Below the pieces are notes generated by a model. That model did no database searches, was not told the DNA's origin, and saw nothing but the letters and a program-made list of their open reading frames with translations. Made by a program: the position numbers and the translations under genes. DNA of 64,000 nucleotides, from assembly GCA_965230515.1 (NCBI GenBank), contig OZ246007.1:1-64000 (forward strand), in the 5' to 3' direction. This DNA is from JAJFKB01 sp965230515 (GTDB lineage Bacteria > Pseudomonadota > Gammaproteobacteria > Pseudomonadales > IMCC2047). Shown here piece by piece: positions 52,494 to 62,457 of the stretch (positions within the stretch are counted from its first letter, which is position 1; each line of letters starts with the position of its first letter).

Positions 52494-53383
52494 TATCCGG
52501 CCCAGTTGTCAGGGGTGATAAAGTAGCGCCGGGATTCCTGATACCCCTTCGGTGTTGGCACTAAATCTACCACCATTTTTGGAAACTGGTTGGACGCAAA
52601 GTATTCGCATAACTGCTCGTATAATTCACCGCTACTCAAAACCTTTTTATGATTATCTACTGAGATTGGTGCGAGCCAGGAGGCTTTATCGACGACCAAC
52701 CAAAACCTGCTATCCAGTAGCGAATGAAAATCCTTAATGGAAAGCCAATACCCCTTTAAATGCTGATCATTAGCGTTATTGGGCGGCTGACTTAGTTCTG
52801 CGAATGGATAAAAAAAGTAGCCCTTGAGGCAGATTTCCGGGGAGATCATTTGAATGCCTAAATTTGCAATTTCAGCAGCTCCCGCATCGGTTCTAGAGAG
52901 CTGAGACTGCTTATACAGTAGTTTATCCAGTTTCAGGTTCAGACGGTCTTTTTTGCCTGGACCTACCCATTGGCTCCAGGAGCCTGTTTTGCCACTGTTA
53001 TCAGGTATGCCGAGATAGAATTTTACAGCGGTTTCCAGATGATAGTGTTTTTTACGGTGGTGACAGAAATAGATAAAATCAAACTCACCCAGGGTCACAC
53101 CGTTGGCACGCACCGGGAGGTTGTGAGCAATAAGATCGAACGACTCATGTTGCTGCAGAACATATCGCCACAGAGCTTCGAAGTAGATTCCCAATCGTTT
53201 TGAGCCAAGCGGTTGAAGGTGCTCGATTAACGGCTGTTGATGAAAGGTATCGCTTGCCCAGCGAACCAGATTTTCGTCTGTTGCTATGCCACAGTGTACG
53301 TCAGGATGAGTCATTAGCTGAGGACTGGACAGTGTCCATATTAAATCCTGATGCAGCTTCTCAGTGTCTAACTGATAAAACAC
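52490..53383 (-). CDS. DUF1853 family protein
   Basis: 297-residue cytoplasmic protein of unknown function. Family features: DLIWTLSSPQLM near the start, LGIYFEALWRYVLQQH, LGEFDFIYFCHHRKKHYHLE and AVKFYLGI. The GEFDF...E.AVKFYLG arrangement resembles a PD-(D/E)xK nuclease core, which is an inference. GTG start with GGAA upstream. Common single-copy gene in gammaproteobacteria; divergent from nadK. Confidence 0.85.
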   Translation of the reverse strand: MFYQLDTEKLHQDLIWTLSSPQLMTHPDVHCGIATDENLVRWASDTFHQQPLIEHLQPLGSKRLGIYFEALWRYVLQQHESFDLIAHNLPVRANGVTLGEFDFIYFCHHRKKHYHLETAVKFYLGIPDNSGKTGSWSQWVGPGKKDRLNLKLDKLLYKQSQLSRTDAGAAEIANLGIQMISPEICLKGYFFYPFAELSQPPNNANDQHLKGYWLSIKDFHSLLDSRFWLVVDKASWLAPISVDNHKKVLSSGELYEQLCEYFASNQFPKMVVDLVPTPKGYQESRRYFITPDNWAGY

Positions 53384-53490
53384 GAATTATTCCAGGGAGT
53401 CTATTACTTTGAGATACGTCAGCGATCACTATATCATACAGTCCATATGGCCAAAGCAGCCTTTTGTTTGAGAACGGGATAATAGTCTGA

Positions 53491-54384
53491 ATGCATGAGT
53501 TTAGAACCGTAGGAATAGTGGGGCGTCGGGAAGGTAATACTGACGTTGCGGATTCATTAAAACAGCTGGTCGAGTACCTGTTAAAAAGAAACTGTAATGT
53601 GGTGCTGGAAGAGTACGCAGCGCAGCTTCTGCCGGATATGCAGTTAACGGTGCATAGCCATGAAGTGCTTGGCAGTCAATGTGACCTGGCCGTTGTGGTC
53701 GGTGGTGATGGCAGTATGCTGACTGCCGCAAGGGCACTGGCCAAGCATAGTGTTCCGGTAGTGGGTATTAATCGTGGTGGACTCGGTTTTTTGACCGATA
53801 TTTCTCCCGATGAAATGGAACAGAGAATGGATGAGGTTTTGGCCGGTCAGTATACAACTGAGGAGCGCTTTTTACTTCATACCAAAATTCGAACTCACGA
53901 GGATAGTGATGTATCAAAAGGCTATGGCCAGGCTTTGAATGATGTGGTGCTCAGCTCAGGAAAGTCAGCACGCATGATAGAGTTTGAGTTGTATATTGAT
54001 GATCGGTTTGTCTATAGCCAACGCTCAAACGGGCTGATTGTGTCAACGCCAACCGGTTCCACGGCGTACGCTTTGTCTGGAGGGGGGCCGATCATGCATC
54101 CGGCCATCGATGCAATCGTGCTGGTACCCATGTTCCCCCACACACTCACAGCACGACCGTTGGTGGTAGAAGGTAATAGCCGAATTAAAATTGTACCTGG
54201 CAGCTTACACGACACCTATCCATTATTGAGTTGTGATGGTCACGAGAATTTTACCATAGCACCTGGCGATGAAGTATTTATCCGCAAAATGGAGGATTGC
54301 CTGACCCTGGTGCACCCTCTGTCTCATGATTTTTATGAAAGTTGTCGCAGCAAGTTAAACTGGGGGAGCCGGTTAGGGGATTAG
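53491..54384 (+). CDS. nadK: NAD kinase
   Basis: Phosphorylates NAD to NADP. 297 residues with the ATP/NAD motif GGDG (71-74) in VVVGGDGSMLTAARAL, GINRGGLGFLTDI, the NE/D-type ALNDVVLSSG region and TGSTAYALSGGGPIMHP. Normal length. Overlaps the start of the following phosphoesterase gene by a base or is separated by two. Confidence 0.97.
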   Translation: MHEFRTVGIVGRREGNTDVADSLKQLVEYLLKRNCNVVLEEYAAQLLPDMQLTVHSHEVLGSQCDLAVVVGGDGSMLTAARALAKHSVPVVGINRGGLGFLTDISPDEMEQRMDEVLAGQYTTEERFLLHTKIRTHEDSDVSKGYGQALNDVVLSSGKSARMIEFELYIDDRFVYSQRSNGLIVSTPTGSTAYALSGGGPIMHPAIDAIVLVPMFPHTLTARPLVVEGNSRIKIVPGSLHDTYPLLSCDGHENFTIAPGDEVFIRKMEDCLTLVHPLSHDFYESCRSKLNWGSRLGD

Positions 54385-54386
54385 TG

Positions 54387-55361
54387 GTGAACGCGGTAGA
54401 ACAAACGCCGACAGGATACGATATCATCGGCGATGTACATGGCTGTTATGATGCTCTGACAGCACTTCTCGATAAGTTAGGCTATCAATACCGGTCCGGA
54501 CGCTATCGGCACACTGAACGGAAAGCAGTCTTTCTTGGTGATCTGCTCGATCGAGGCCCGAAAATCAGAGAAACGTTGCACCTGGTTTACAATATGGTTT
54601 CGAGTGGCGACGCGTATATGGTGCTGGGCAATCACGAGCTTAATGTGATCAAATTCCATACCCGGTCTCGCGATTCCACCCGAGGTTACCTGAGAGAACG
54701 TAATGACAGGCATACTGATCAGATCAAGGAAACGCTGGACCAATTTTCGGGGTTTGAGGATGAACTGGACAGCTTTATTAATTGGTTCGCAACGCTGCCG
54801 CTGTTTTTGAATTTTGATAATTTTCGCGTAGCGCACGCCTGCTGGGATCAGCAACTGATCGATCAGTACTACAAACAATACCGTTCTGCCACAATAAACG
54901 AGGACGTATTGCATAGAAGCATGGATACTAAGAGCACGGAGTTCAGGCTGATCAACCGTTTAACGCGTGGGACCAACATGTTACTGCCGGATAATGAAGT
55001 GATTCAGGGTAGTGATGGATTAAAACGAAGGTCCTTCCGCACAAAATTCTGGTTAAAAAACCCGCAGACCTACGGCGAGGTGATTTTTCAGCCCGACCCT
55101 CTACCGCGCAAGTTAATAGAAAAAAACCTTACTCAGGAAGACAGGCAAAAGTTAGTGTATTATTCGGCCTCTGAAAAGCCTCTTTTTGTGGGTCATTACT
55201 GGCGTCGAGGAGCACCGGAGCTGATAAGATCCAATATTGCCTGTCTTGATTACAGTGCGGTTTATGGAGGAAAACTGGTCGCTTACCAGCGACATGAAGC
55301 CGGTGCATTAGATCCGGGTAACTTTGTTTGTGTCGATGTAGAACATGATAAGCCCAAGTGA
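54387..55361 (+). CDS. Metallophosphoesterase (PrpE/ApaH-like)
   Basis: Calcineurin-type phosphoesterase with the metal motifs DVHGCYDALTALL, FLGDLLDRGP and LGNHELNVI, and later His residues in VGHYWRRGAP. About 324 residues from the GTG at 54387, which has AGGGGA 6 bases upstream and adjoins the nadK stop; an in-frame TTG at 54342 would overlap nadK by 43 bases. Members include diadenosine tetraphosphatase and serine/threonine phosphatases; the exact substrate is not predictable. Confidence 0.88.
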   Translation: MNAVEQTPTGYDIIGDVHGCYDALTALLDKLGYQYRSGRYRHTERKAVFLGDLLDRGPKIRETLHLVYNMVSSGDAYMVLGNHELNVIKFHTRSRDSTRGYLRERNDRHTDQIKETLDQFSGFEDELDSFINWFATLPLFLNFDNFRVAHACWDQQLIDQYYKQYRSATINEDVLHRSMDTKSTEFRLINRLTRGTNMLLPDNEVIQGSDGLKRRSFRTKFWLKNPQTYGEVIFQPDPLPRKLIEKNLTQEDRQKLVYYSASEKPLFVGHYWRRGAPELIRSNIACLDYSAVYGGKLVAYQRHEAGALDPGNFVCVDVEHDKPK

Positions 55362-55376
55362 CAGGCAATTGAGTCA

Positions 55377-56210
55377 ATGATCAAAGCTCTGGTAATCCCT
55401 TTGTCAAAAGATATACGCCCGCTCAGTCGCCTGCTATGGTCCGAGAGTATATCGCACCGTATTAGTGAGAAAGATGGCCAGCAGGTGGTTTGGGTTAGCA
55501 GAGAACCCGATGCCAGAATTGTGCAGGAACTTTATCATCGTTTTCAGGCAGGAGAGTTGGATGGTCAGATGACCGAAACTGTTCAGCAGCATTCAGTGTC
55601 AACACCCCGGTTTTCGCTGGCACAGGCATGGCAATATCTTCTGGCGTCACCGATTGTATCAGTGTTGATACTGGCCAGTATGTTGGCCACGCTGTTGCTT
55701 TATGGGGTGGAGCAGCCGGTGTTTTTCGCGCTCAGGATGGGTTCGTTGGCTTACATTCTGGAAAGTAGTGAATATTGGCGCTTGATTACACCAATTTTCT
55801 TGCATTTCGGTTTGATGCACCTGGCCTTTAATTTGCTGATGCTTTGGGTGTTTGGCCACCAAATTGAGATGCGGGGAGAGAAAATACGATTACTGTTGCT
55901 GGTATTTGGTTCGGCGGCGTTATCGAATTCGGCACAATATTATGTTTCCGGTTCAGGCTTTGGTGGAATGTCCGGTGTGGTATTTGCGATCCTCGCCTAT
56001 TGCTGGATGTGGGATCGGCTAAATCCGCAGCAGTCATATCACTTTCCCCCCGCATTAATGGGGCTGATGATGCTGTGGTTGGCGCTCGGATTTACCAATG
56101 TTCTTCGATCGCTTGGATTTGGGGCCATCGCCAATACAGCGCATCTGGTTGGCCTGGTGTTTGGACTCATTTTTGCCTGGGTGATTACTCGAGTAAAGCG
56201 TCCCGTCTGA
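55377..56210 (+). CDS. glpG: GlpG-like rhomboid intramembrane protease
   Basis: 277-residue membrane serine protease. An N-terminal cytoplasmic domain (about 1-70) like that of GlpG precedes six helices. The active site is Ser199 in GMSG and His256 in NTAHLVG; H148 and N152 (HLAFN) form the oxyanion side. The loop WRLITPIFLHFG is the conserved L1/TM2 region. Starts 15 bases after the phosphoesterase gene. Confidence 0.94.
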   Translation: MIKALVIPLSKDIRPLSRLLWSESISHRISEKDGQQVVWVSREPDARIVQELYHRFQAGELDGQMTETVQQHSVSTPRFSLAQAWQYLLASPIVSVLILASMLATLLLYGVEQPVFFALRMGSLAYILESSEYWRLITPIFLHFGLMHLAFNLLMLWVFGHQIEMRGEKIRLLLLVFGSAALSNSAQYYVSGSGFGGMSGVVFAILAYCWMWDRLNPQQSYHFPPALMGLMMLWLALGFTNVLRSLGFGAIANTAHLVGLVFGLIFAWVITRVKRPV

Positions 56211-56226
56211 TAATTTCACAAAGTAG

Positions 56227-56523
56227 ATGAAAACTATGGAAAAAGATTTTGTTCAATTTTCGCAAAACCTCAGTCCAGAGGTATACCAAAACCTGAAGCG
56301 TGCTCTGGAGTTGGGCAAATGGCCTGATGGCAAAACCCTTTCCCCTGAGCAAAGGGAAACCTGTATGCAGGCTATTATCAGCTACGAGGCGTTGCATGTG
56401 GCAGAAGAGGAGCGGGCCGGTTATCTGGGGCAAACCTGTCAAAGTAAGAAAAGTGGTCAGGCACCCGAAGCGGCAGGCAATGGTCAAGTAGACTACTTTG
56501 AACAGGAAGATGACGGTGACTAG
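56227..56523 (+). CDS. YeaC family (DUF1315) protein
   Basis: 98-residue cytoplasmic protein of unknown function, with the family core LSPEVYQNLKRALELGKWPD, then GKTLSPEQRETCMQAII and EERAGYL. Two ATG codons (56227 and 56236) are possible. Follows glpG by 16 bases in the same direction. Confidence 0.88.
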   Translation: MKTMEKDFVQFSQNLSPEVYQNLKRALELGKWPDGKTLSPEQRETCMQAIISYEALHVAEEERAGYLGQTCQSKKSGQAPEAAGNGQVDYFEQEDDGD

Positions 56524-56583
56524 ACGGTTCGAAAGGTCAGATTCAGCCTTGAATGCGGGATCGTTTGTCGGGAGCTTTCTGTT

Positions 56584-57411
56584 TTGGGCTCTGTAATGAG
56601 CGGAGGCCTGCGCAAAATGCAGGTTGCACTTGATCGGCCGGTAGCTTACCAGTTACCTCTGTCAGATGAGCTTTTTGCTCTGAATGATTGGTTGGGGCAA
56701 AAAATACGGTTAGCCTTTCAACAACAGATTCACTGTGTGCATTGTGGGCGTAAAACCAATAAGAGCTTTAGCCAGGGCTATTGTTTCCCTTGCATGAAAA
56801 AATTGGCGCAGTGCGATATCTGTATCCTCAGCCCGGAAAAATGCCACTACGATGATGGCACTTGTCGCGAACCGGAGTGGGGGGAGAAACATTGCATGCA
56901 GCCCCATTATGTTTATCTGGCGAACTCTTCAGGCGTAAAAGTAGGCATTACGCGAGCCAGCAATATCCCGTCGCGGTGGATTGATCAGGGGGCGATACAG
57001 GCGATTCCTGTGTTGGCGGTGCAAACGCGGTACCAGTCCGGATTGGCCGAGGTATTGTTTAAACAGCATATCGCGGATAAAACAAACTGGCGGAAGATGC
57101 TCAAAGGTCAGGTTGATAAAATAGATCTAGTCCAGGCGCGGGATGAGCTGTTAGCGTTACTGGCGAACTCGATAGAGGAGATGCAGAGTCGTTTTGGAAT
57201 TCAGGCTCTACAGATATGTGAGCAGGCTGAAACAGTGGATATCGAATATCCTGTTCTCGAGTACCCCGATAAAATTTCATCACTGAATTTTGATAAGACA
57301 CCGATTATCGAGGGGACGTTACTGGGTATCAAAGGGCAGTATCTGATTCTGGACACTGGCGTGCTAAACATCAGGAAATTCACCGGATACCAGATTGAAT
57401 GCTCCCTGTAA
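56584..57411 (+). CDS. DUF2797 family protein
   Basis: 275-residue protein of unknown function. A Cys-rich N-terminal zinc-like region (CVHCGRKTNKSFSQGYCFPC, then CDICI, KCHYDDGTC, KHC) is followed by a GIY-YIG-like segment (HYVYLANSSGVKVGITRASN), the known layout of DUF2797. Start is uncertain: TTG at 56584 has GGGAG 9 bases upstream, while ATG at 56596 (MSGGLRKMQ) fits the family start better. Confidence 0.85.
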   Translation: MGSVMSGGLRKMQVALDRPVAYQLPLSDELFALNDWLGQKIRLAFQQQIHCVHCGRKTNKSFSQGYCFPCMKKLAQCDICILSPEKCHYDDGTCREPEWGEKHCMQPHYVYLANSSGVKVGITRASNIPSRWIDQGAIQAIPVLAVQTRYQSGLAEVLFKQHIADKTNWRKMLKGQVDKIDLVQARDELLALLANSIEEMQSRFGIQALQICEQAETVDIEYPVLEYPDKISSLNFDKTPIIEGTLLGIKGQYLILDTGVLNIRKFTGYQIECSL

Positions 57412-57486
57412 TAAGCATGTGGTTAACGTTAATTGCTTGCTATAACACATTAATTAAATACCATAACTAATTGAAATAAAACATAT

Positions 57487-60099
57487 ATGAAAGACAGTCA
57501 GCCCCAAGAAATACGTTTGTCTGATTATCAGGTGCCACCCTATCTTGTTGATGCTACGCGTCTTCATTTCGAGTTAGGGGAAGCGGCAACATTGGTCAAA
57601 TCAAATCTGAAACTACGTTTGAATCCGGCCTGCGAGTCCCCAAAAAATGCTCCTCTGGTGCTCAATGGCGTTAATTTGGAGCTAAAGCGGATTGCCCTGG
57701 ACGGGGTAAATCTGGGTCAGGATCGCTTTGAAATCGATGGAGAGAATTTAACCGTTCACGAAGTACCCAGGCAATTTGAATTGGAGTGCGTGACGCTGAT
57801 AAGGCCTGACCAAAACAGCTCGTTGGAGGGACTTTATAAGTCCAATAAGATGTTTTGTACTCAATGTGAAGCCGAAGGATTTCGTAAAATCACCTATTAT
57901 CCGGATCGTCCGGATGTTATGTCTGTCTTTACCACGACACTGGTGGCGGACAAATCAAAGTATCCGGTGCTGTTATCAAATGGCAATGATATAGAGCGCG
58001 GCGAGATGGATAATGGACGTCATTGGGTGACCTGGCATGATCCTTTTAAAAAGCCCGCGTACCTGTTTGCATTGGTGGCTGGGGATTTAAAACATATTGA
58101 GGACAGTTTTCGTACCTGCTCCGGTCGAGATGTGCAATTGCAGATTTTTGTAGAGCCGGAGAATATTGATAAGTGTGAGTTTGCCATGGATTCCCTGAAA
58201 CGCTCTATGAGCTGGGATGAGCAGGTTTATGGTCGAGAGTATGATCTCGATAAATTCATGATCGTCGCGGTAAACGATTTTAATATGGGGGCAATGGAAA
58301 ACAAGGGACTCAATATATTCAATTCATCCTGTGTGTTAACCCGGCCTGAAACCACCACAGATGCGGCATACCAGAGAGTCGAGGGTGTGGTGGCGCATGA
58401 GTATTTTCATAATTGGTCAGGCAATCGTGTTACCTGCAGGGATTGGTTTCAGCTCAGTCTCAAGGAAGGTTTTACTGTGTTCAGGGACCAGGAGTTTTCG
58501 GCGGATATGGGGTCACGCACAGTTAAGCGAATAGATGATGTCGCCCTGTTGAGAACCATGCAGTTTGCTGAAGATGCGAGTCCCATGGCGCACCCGGTGC
58601 GTCCTTCATCCTATCTGGAGATATCCAATTTTTATACGGTGACCATCTACGAAAAAGGAGCTGAATTGGTGCGTATGATGCACCAGCTGTTGGGCCCGGA
58701 TCGTTTTCGTCAGGGCACCGACCTTTATTTTGAACGGCATGACGGCCAGGCGGTGACGACAGATGAATTTGTCAAAGCGCTGGAGGATGCCAGCGGTGTT
58801 GATTTGACTCAGTTCACCGGTTGGTATTGGCAGGCCGGAACGCCAATGGTAACAGTCAGTGATGAGTATGATCCGGAGCAGTGTGAATATCGCCTCACGC
58901 TTACCCAATCATTGGCACCTGCGTCGATAAAGATAGATTATCAGGCTTTACATATTCCCATCAGGGTTGGACTGCTCGATGGTGAGGGGAATGAAATTGA
59001 AGATAGAATGCTTGACCTTACCGGGCTGGAACAGACCTTTGTTTTTAAGAATATTAATACCAAACCGGTCCCTTCACTGTTAAGAGGGTTTTCAGCACCG
59101 GTCAAAATTAATTATCCCTATCAACGCGATGAACTGGTGTTTTTAATGACACATGATCAGGATGGTTTCAATCGCTGGGATGCCGGACAGAAGCTGGCCA
59201 TTGATATCATTCAGCAGATGATTACGGAATACCAGGCTGAAGGAACCCCCGGCCTTGATAGTCGTTTAGGGAGTGCATTCAGGCTGTTATTGCAGGATCA
59301 TAGTCTGGATAAGGCGATGGTGGCACGAATGCTTACGCTGCCATCAGAGGCTTATCTTAGCGAGCTGTCAGAGACGGTGGATCCGCACGCCATTCATCAT
59401 GTTCGCAGAAAGGTGCGCTTCGAGCTTGCTCAGTTATTAAAAGAGGAGTTCATTGCCTGCTATCGGAACAATCTATCGCAAGCAAGCTATGCGCCAAACG
59501 CGGCGGATATCGCACAGCGCAGTTTGAAGAATATTTGTTTGCACTATTTGATGTTATTACCCGATTCGGACGTTCTGGAGCTTTGCCAGCAGCAAATTGA
59601 CAGTAGCCACAATATGACTGATACCAGCGCCGCATTATCGGCACTGGCGCACTCGGCAAACAGAAACGAAAGAACGACCGCGCTGGAAGCTTTTTATCAG
59701 CGCTGGCAGCATGATCCCCTGGTGGTTGATCAGTGGTTCGCTATTCAGGCGTCCAGTCCGCAGGATGATGCGCTTAGCGAGGTTCTGCGCCTGCTTGAGC
59801 ATCCAGCGTTCAGTATTAAGAATCCCAACAAAGTCCGCTCACTGATTGGTGTGTTCTGTAACCAGAATGCGGTGGGGTTTCATCGCAATGATGGTGCAGG
59901 CTACCAGTTTCTCGCTGACAGGGTTATTGAACTCAATGCGATTAACCCATCGATTGCCGCCAGATTATTGGTGCCACTGACACGATGGCGTAAATATACA
60001 CCGAAGTTGAGTGCAATGATGAAGGAGCAGCTGCAAAGGGTGAGATCCCAGTCCAATTTATCCAAGGATGTTTTGGAGATAGCTTCCAAGAGCCTTTAG
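57487..60099 (+). CDS. pepN: Aminopeptidase N
   Basis: Cytoplasmic M1 zinc metallopeptidase that removes N-terminal residues from peptides. 870 residues with the exopeptidase motif GAMEN (268-272), zinc site HEYFH (304-308) and the third ligand Glu327 (LKEGFT). The C-terminal helical domains are of the E. coli PepN kind. Single gene; convergent with the porin gene. Confidence 0.97.
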   Translation: MKDSQPQEIRLSDYQVPPYLVDATRLHFELGEAATLVKSNLKLRLNPACESPKNAPLVLNGVNLELKRIALDGVNLGQDRFEIDGENLTVHEVPRQFELECVTLIRPDQNSSLEGLYKSNKMFCTQCEAEGFRKITYYPDRPDVMSVFTTTLVADKSKYPVLLSNGNDIERGEMDNGRHWVTWHDPFKKPAYLFALVAGDLKHIEDSFRTCSGRDVQLQIFVEPENIDKCEFAMDSLKRSMSWDEQVYGREYDLDKFMIVAVNDFNMGAMENKGLNIFNSSCVLTRPETTTDAAYQRVEGVVAHEYFHNWSGNRVTCRDWFQLSLKEGFTVFRDQEFSADMGSRTVKRIDDVALLRTMQFAEDASPMAHPVRPSSYLEISNFYTVTIYEKGAELVRMMHQLLGPDRFRQGTDLYFERHDGQAVTTDEFVKALEDASGVDLTQFTGWYWQAGTPMVTVSDEYDPEQCEYRLTLTQSLAPASIKIDYQALHIPIRVGLLDGEGNEIEDRMLDLTGLEQTFVFKNINTKPVPSLLRGFSAPVKINYPYQRDELVFLMTHDQDGFNRWDAGQKLAIDIIQQMITEYQAEGTPGLDSRLGSAFRLLLQDHSLDKAMVARMLTLPSEAYLSELSETVDPHAIHHVRRKVRFELAQLLKEEFIACYRNNLSQASYAPNAADIAQRSLKNICLHYLMLLPDSDVLELCQQQIDSSHNMTDTSAALSALAHSANRNERTTALEAFYQRWQHDPLVVDQWFAIQASSPQDDALSEVLRLLEHPAFSIKNPNKVRSLIGVFCNQNAVGFHRNDGAGYQFLADRVIELNAINPSIAARLLVPLTRWRKYTPKLSAMMKEQLQRVRSQSNLSKDVLEIASKSL

Positions 60100-60151
60100 C
60101 GTTGGTCAGCATAAAAAAGGGGATAGGAAAGTGTATTGAGATTGAAAAGTT

Positions 60152-60197
60152 AAAAAAAGCCCTGGCTTAATAGGGGATGGGAAAGGAGCCAGGGCTT
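60152..60197 (-). terminator. Rho-independent terminator of the porin gene
   Basis: Minus strand: AAGCCCTGGCT, 19-base loop, AGCCAGGGCTT, then a run of T. Lies 37 bases past the porin stop. The opposite strand has no T run, so pepN probably does not use it efficiently. Confidence 0.85.
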
Positions 60198-60233
60198 GTA
60201 GTATTGCCGCATAAAAACATTAACTACAAATAC

Positions 60234-61547
60234 TTAAAAGCCATACTTCATGGAGAATATAAACCTGTCCAGGTCGCCGTCGGCACCGCTTTCAATTTCG
60301 CGTTCAGCATACATATATTCTGCCCCCACCGTAATTTTAGGTGTCGGTGAGTAGAGTAGATTTAGGTGTACGCTATACACTTCTTTGGTCACACTGCTGC
60401 CGGTCAGATCAGTATCATTGTCTGCTGTAAATGCAGATAAGGTTAAATTGGAGCGCCAGTTTTCGTTCCAGAAATGCCTAAGTGATACAAACCCGGATGT
60501 GGAATCGATCGCTTCAAGATCGCCTTTCGCATCGACAACCACACCGTTTGCGGTGTTCAATCCTACGTAGCGGCCCAGTCCACTGCCGCGGGTTAACATA
60601 AAGCGAATATCGTCACGACCAAGCTTAACCTTACCCGACAGGCTGATACCGAACCCTGTTTCTGTATCATCGATACCGGAAGCGTTATCTTCATAGCTTA
60701 GTTGACGTGCAATGGTGGCAGCACTCAACCAACCCCAGTCTTCCTTATGGGTGTAGCGCATCACGACATCGGGAATCGCATTATCATCCGTGACAATTCT
60801 TCCGCCACCGCCAAATGGTGTCACGGTTGTTTCGGGATTTTCCAGGGCAAACTGCCAGTTACCGTGGGTGTAGCGAATCTGAGGTTGCCGTTCAAACACA
60901 GTGCCCTCTGCCGGTCCTACAAAATCGAGGTTTTCGGCCAGTGCACCGACATCCTGAAATGTTGACCAGGTTTGCCCAGCCATCCATTTTCCATATTTGA
61001 CAAAAGCGTGGCGTAATCTAGGCTGATACCCGTTGCTGACACGTTCGTTACCGCCGGGGGCAAGCAGGAAGTCCATCTCGATATAACTGATCAGAGCTTT
61101 GCCATTAAAATCGGATTCTGTTTTAAGGAAAAATCTGGATTCCTTGGCTGAGTAATCAGTATCAGTACTTTCATCCTGCCCGCCGACCGGGATGGTGCCG
61201 GGAATATAGAAGTCACGACCTGCGCTACCTGCTGCCAGATCACCGCCGCTGTAGCTGCTATATGTGGTGTCCGCTTTGATGTAACCGCCAATGGTCACTT
61301 TAGGGCCACGCTTTGAGCTGGTCACCCTTTTGGCATCGGATGCGACAGTAAACTCTTTGACGGTTGTAATCGCCTTATCCTGCGCGGACACTTTACCTTC
61401 TAGTTTTTGAATCAGTGCTTCCAGATGCGCAATTCGGGATTCAAGTTGCTCTGTTGTTGCTGCAACAGCGGCGTTAGGATTGGCGGTTAAAAGTAGCGAG
61501 CTGATCGCTACACTAAGAGCCAATCGAGTTGGGCTTTTGCTGGTCAT
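60234..61547 (-). CDS. DcaP-like trimeric outer-membrane porin
   Basis: 437-residue porin. A signal peptide (about 1-29, ending NAAVAA) is followed by a short periplasmic coiled coil (TEQLESRIAHLEALIQKLEG) and a beta-barrel beginning VTIGGYIKADTTYSSY and ending in Phe (FIFSMKYGF). This coiled coil plus barrel layout is that of DcaP, which in Acinetobacter passes dicarboxylates and other negatively charged solutes. Divergent from the response regulator gene; a regulatory link is possible but not shown. Confidence 0.88.
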   Translation of the reverse strand: MTSKSPTRLALSVAISSLLLTANPNAAVAATTEQLESRIAHLEALIQKLEGKVSAQDKAITTVKEFTVASDAKRVTSSKRGPKVTIGGYIKADTTYSSYSGGDLAAGSAGRDFYIPGTIPVGGQDESTDTDYSAKESRFFLKTESDFNGKALISYIEMDFLLAPGGNERVSNGYQPRLRHAFVKYGKWMAGQTWSTFQDVGALAENLDFVGPAEGTVFERQPQIRYTHGNWQFALENPETTVTPFGGGGRIVTDDNAIPDVVMRYTHKEDWGWLSAATIARQLSYEDNASGIDDTETGFGISLSGKVKLGRDDIRFMLTRGSGLGRYVGLNTANGVVVDAKGDLEAIDSTSGFVSLRHFWNENWRSNLTLSAFTADNDTDLTGSSVTKEVYSVHLNLLYSPTPKITVGAEYMYAEREIESGADGDLDRFIFSMKYGF

Positions 61548-61779
61548 TTCGATTCCCCACTGGTTTTAGTTTAAACTGCGAGCATAGTTTGCGGATATTT
61601 GAGCTGAGAGTGTATTAGCGGAAAGTCTATAAATTTGATGAAATAGGGGTGTTTAGGTGGTGGAATCACCAGCAAAACTCGACTAACGTCTAATTGCGCA
61701 ATCTATCAGATGTGGTGGTATGGCGCTTAACCTAAAAATAAAAACAGATCATCGTTCTCCCCCAAGACAGGATGGCCTT

Positions 61780-62445
61780 ATGTATGTAGCTAATAAAATA
61801 ATTATTGCAGATGATCACCCGTTGTTTAGGGATGCGCTGCATCAGGCGATAAAACAGTCATTTGGTGATCTCGATGTTATTGATGCAGATAGTTTTTCAT
61901 CATTGCAAAGGGTGATACGGCACCATGATGACAGTGATTTGATCCTGCTGGATTTGCATATGCCCGGTGCCGTCGGTTTTTCAGCGCTTAGCTATTTGGG
62001 GCTGCAATGCCCACAAATTCCGGTCACCATGATCTCGGCCAGTGAGGACCTGGATACCATCGCCAGGGCGATGGAGTTTGGCGCTGCGGGCTTTATTCCA
62101 AAATCTTCACAGATCTCTCTCATCGTTGAAGCAATTGAACAGGTTCTGGCTGGTGAGGTATGGCTACCTAAAGGGATGGCTGAGAGGATCAACAGTGCAG
62201 AGCGGCAGGAAACTGATTTTATCGACCGGGTCGCAACTTTGACACCCAAGCAATTCAGAATACTGATGATGTTGACCGACGGGCGCCTGAACAAGCAGAT
62301 CGCGGATGAAGTTTGTGTATCGGAAGCGACGATCAAAGCGCACTTGACGGAAATTTTCAAAAAGCTGGGTGTCAGTAACCGTACCCAGGCGGCGGCAATT
62401 GCCGCTACTCATCTGGAGGTTGATACGCCAGATACGGGTGCCTAG
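61780..62445 (+). CDS. NarL/LuxR-family response regulator
   Basis: 221-residue two-component regulator. The receiver domain has the acidic pair in IIIADDHPLFRDAL, phosphoacceptor D58 in LILLDLHMPG and Lys in FIPKSS. The C-terminal LuxR HTH spans about 158-215 (LTPKQFRILMMLTDGRLNKQ; EVCVSEATIKAHLTEIF). The ATG at 61780 puts the receiver at the N-terminus; a longer frame from 61720 adds 20 unlikely residues. Similar in style to the AgmR/ErdR group of pseudomonads. Convergent with a hybrid kinase 12 bases away, its likely partner. Confidence 0.92.
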   Translation: MYVANKIIIADDHPLFRDALHQAIKQSFGDLDVIDADSFSSLQRVIRHHDDSDLILLDLHMPGAVGFSALSYLGLQCPQIPVTMISASEDLDTIARAMEFGAAGFIPKSSQISLIVEAIEQVLAGEVWLPKGMAERINSAERQETDFIDRVATLTPKQFRILMMLTDGRLNKQIADEVCVSEATIKAHLTEIFKKLGVSNRTQAAAIAATHLEVDTPDTGA

Positions 62446-62457
62446 GCTTTCAGCAGG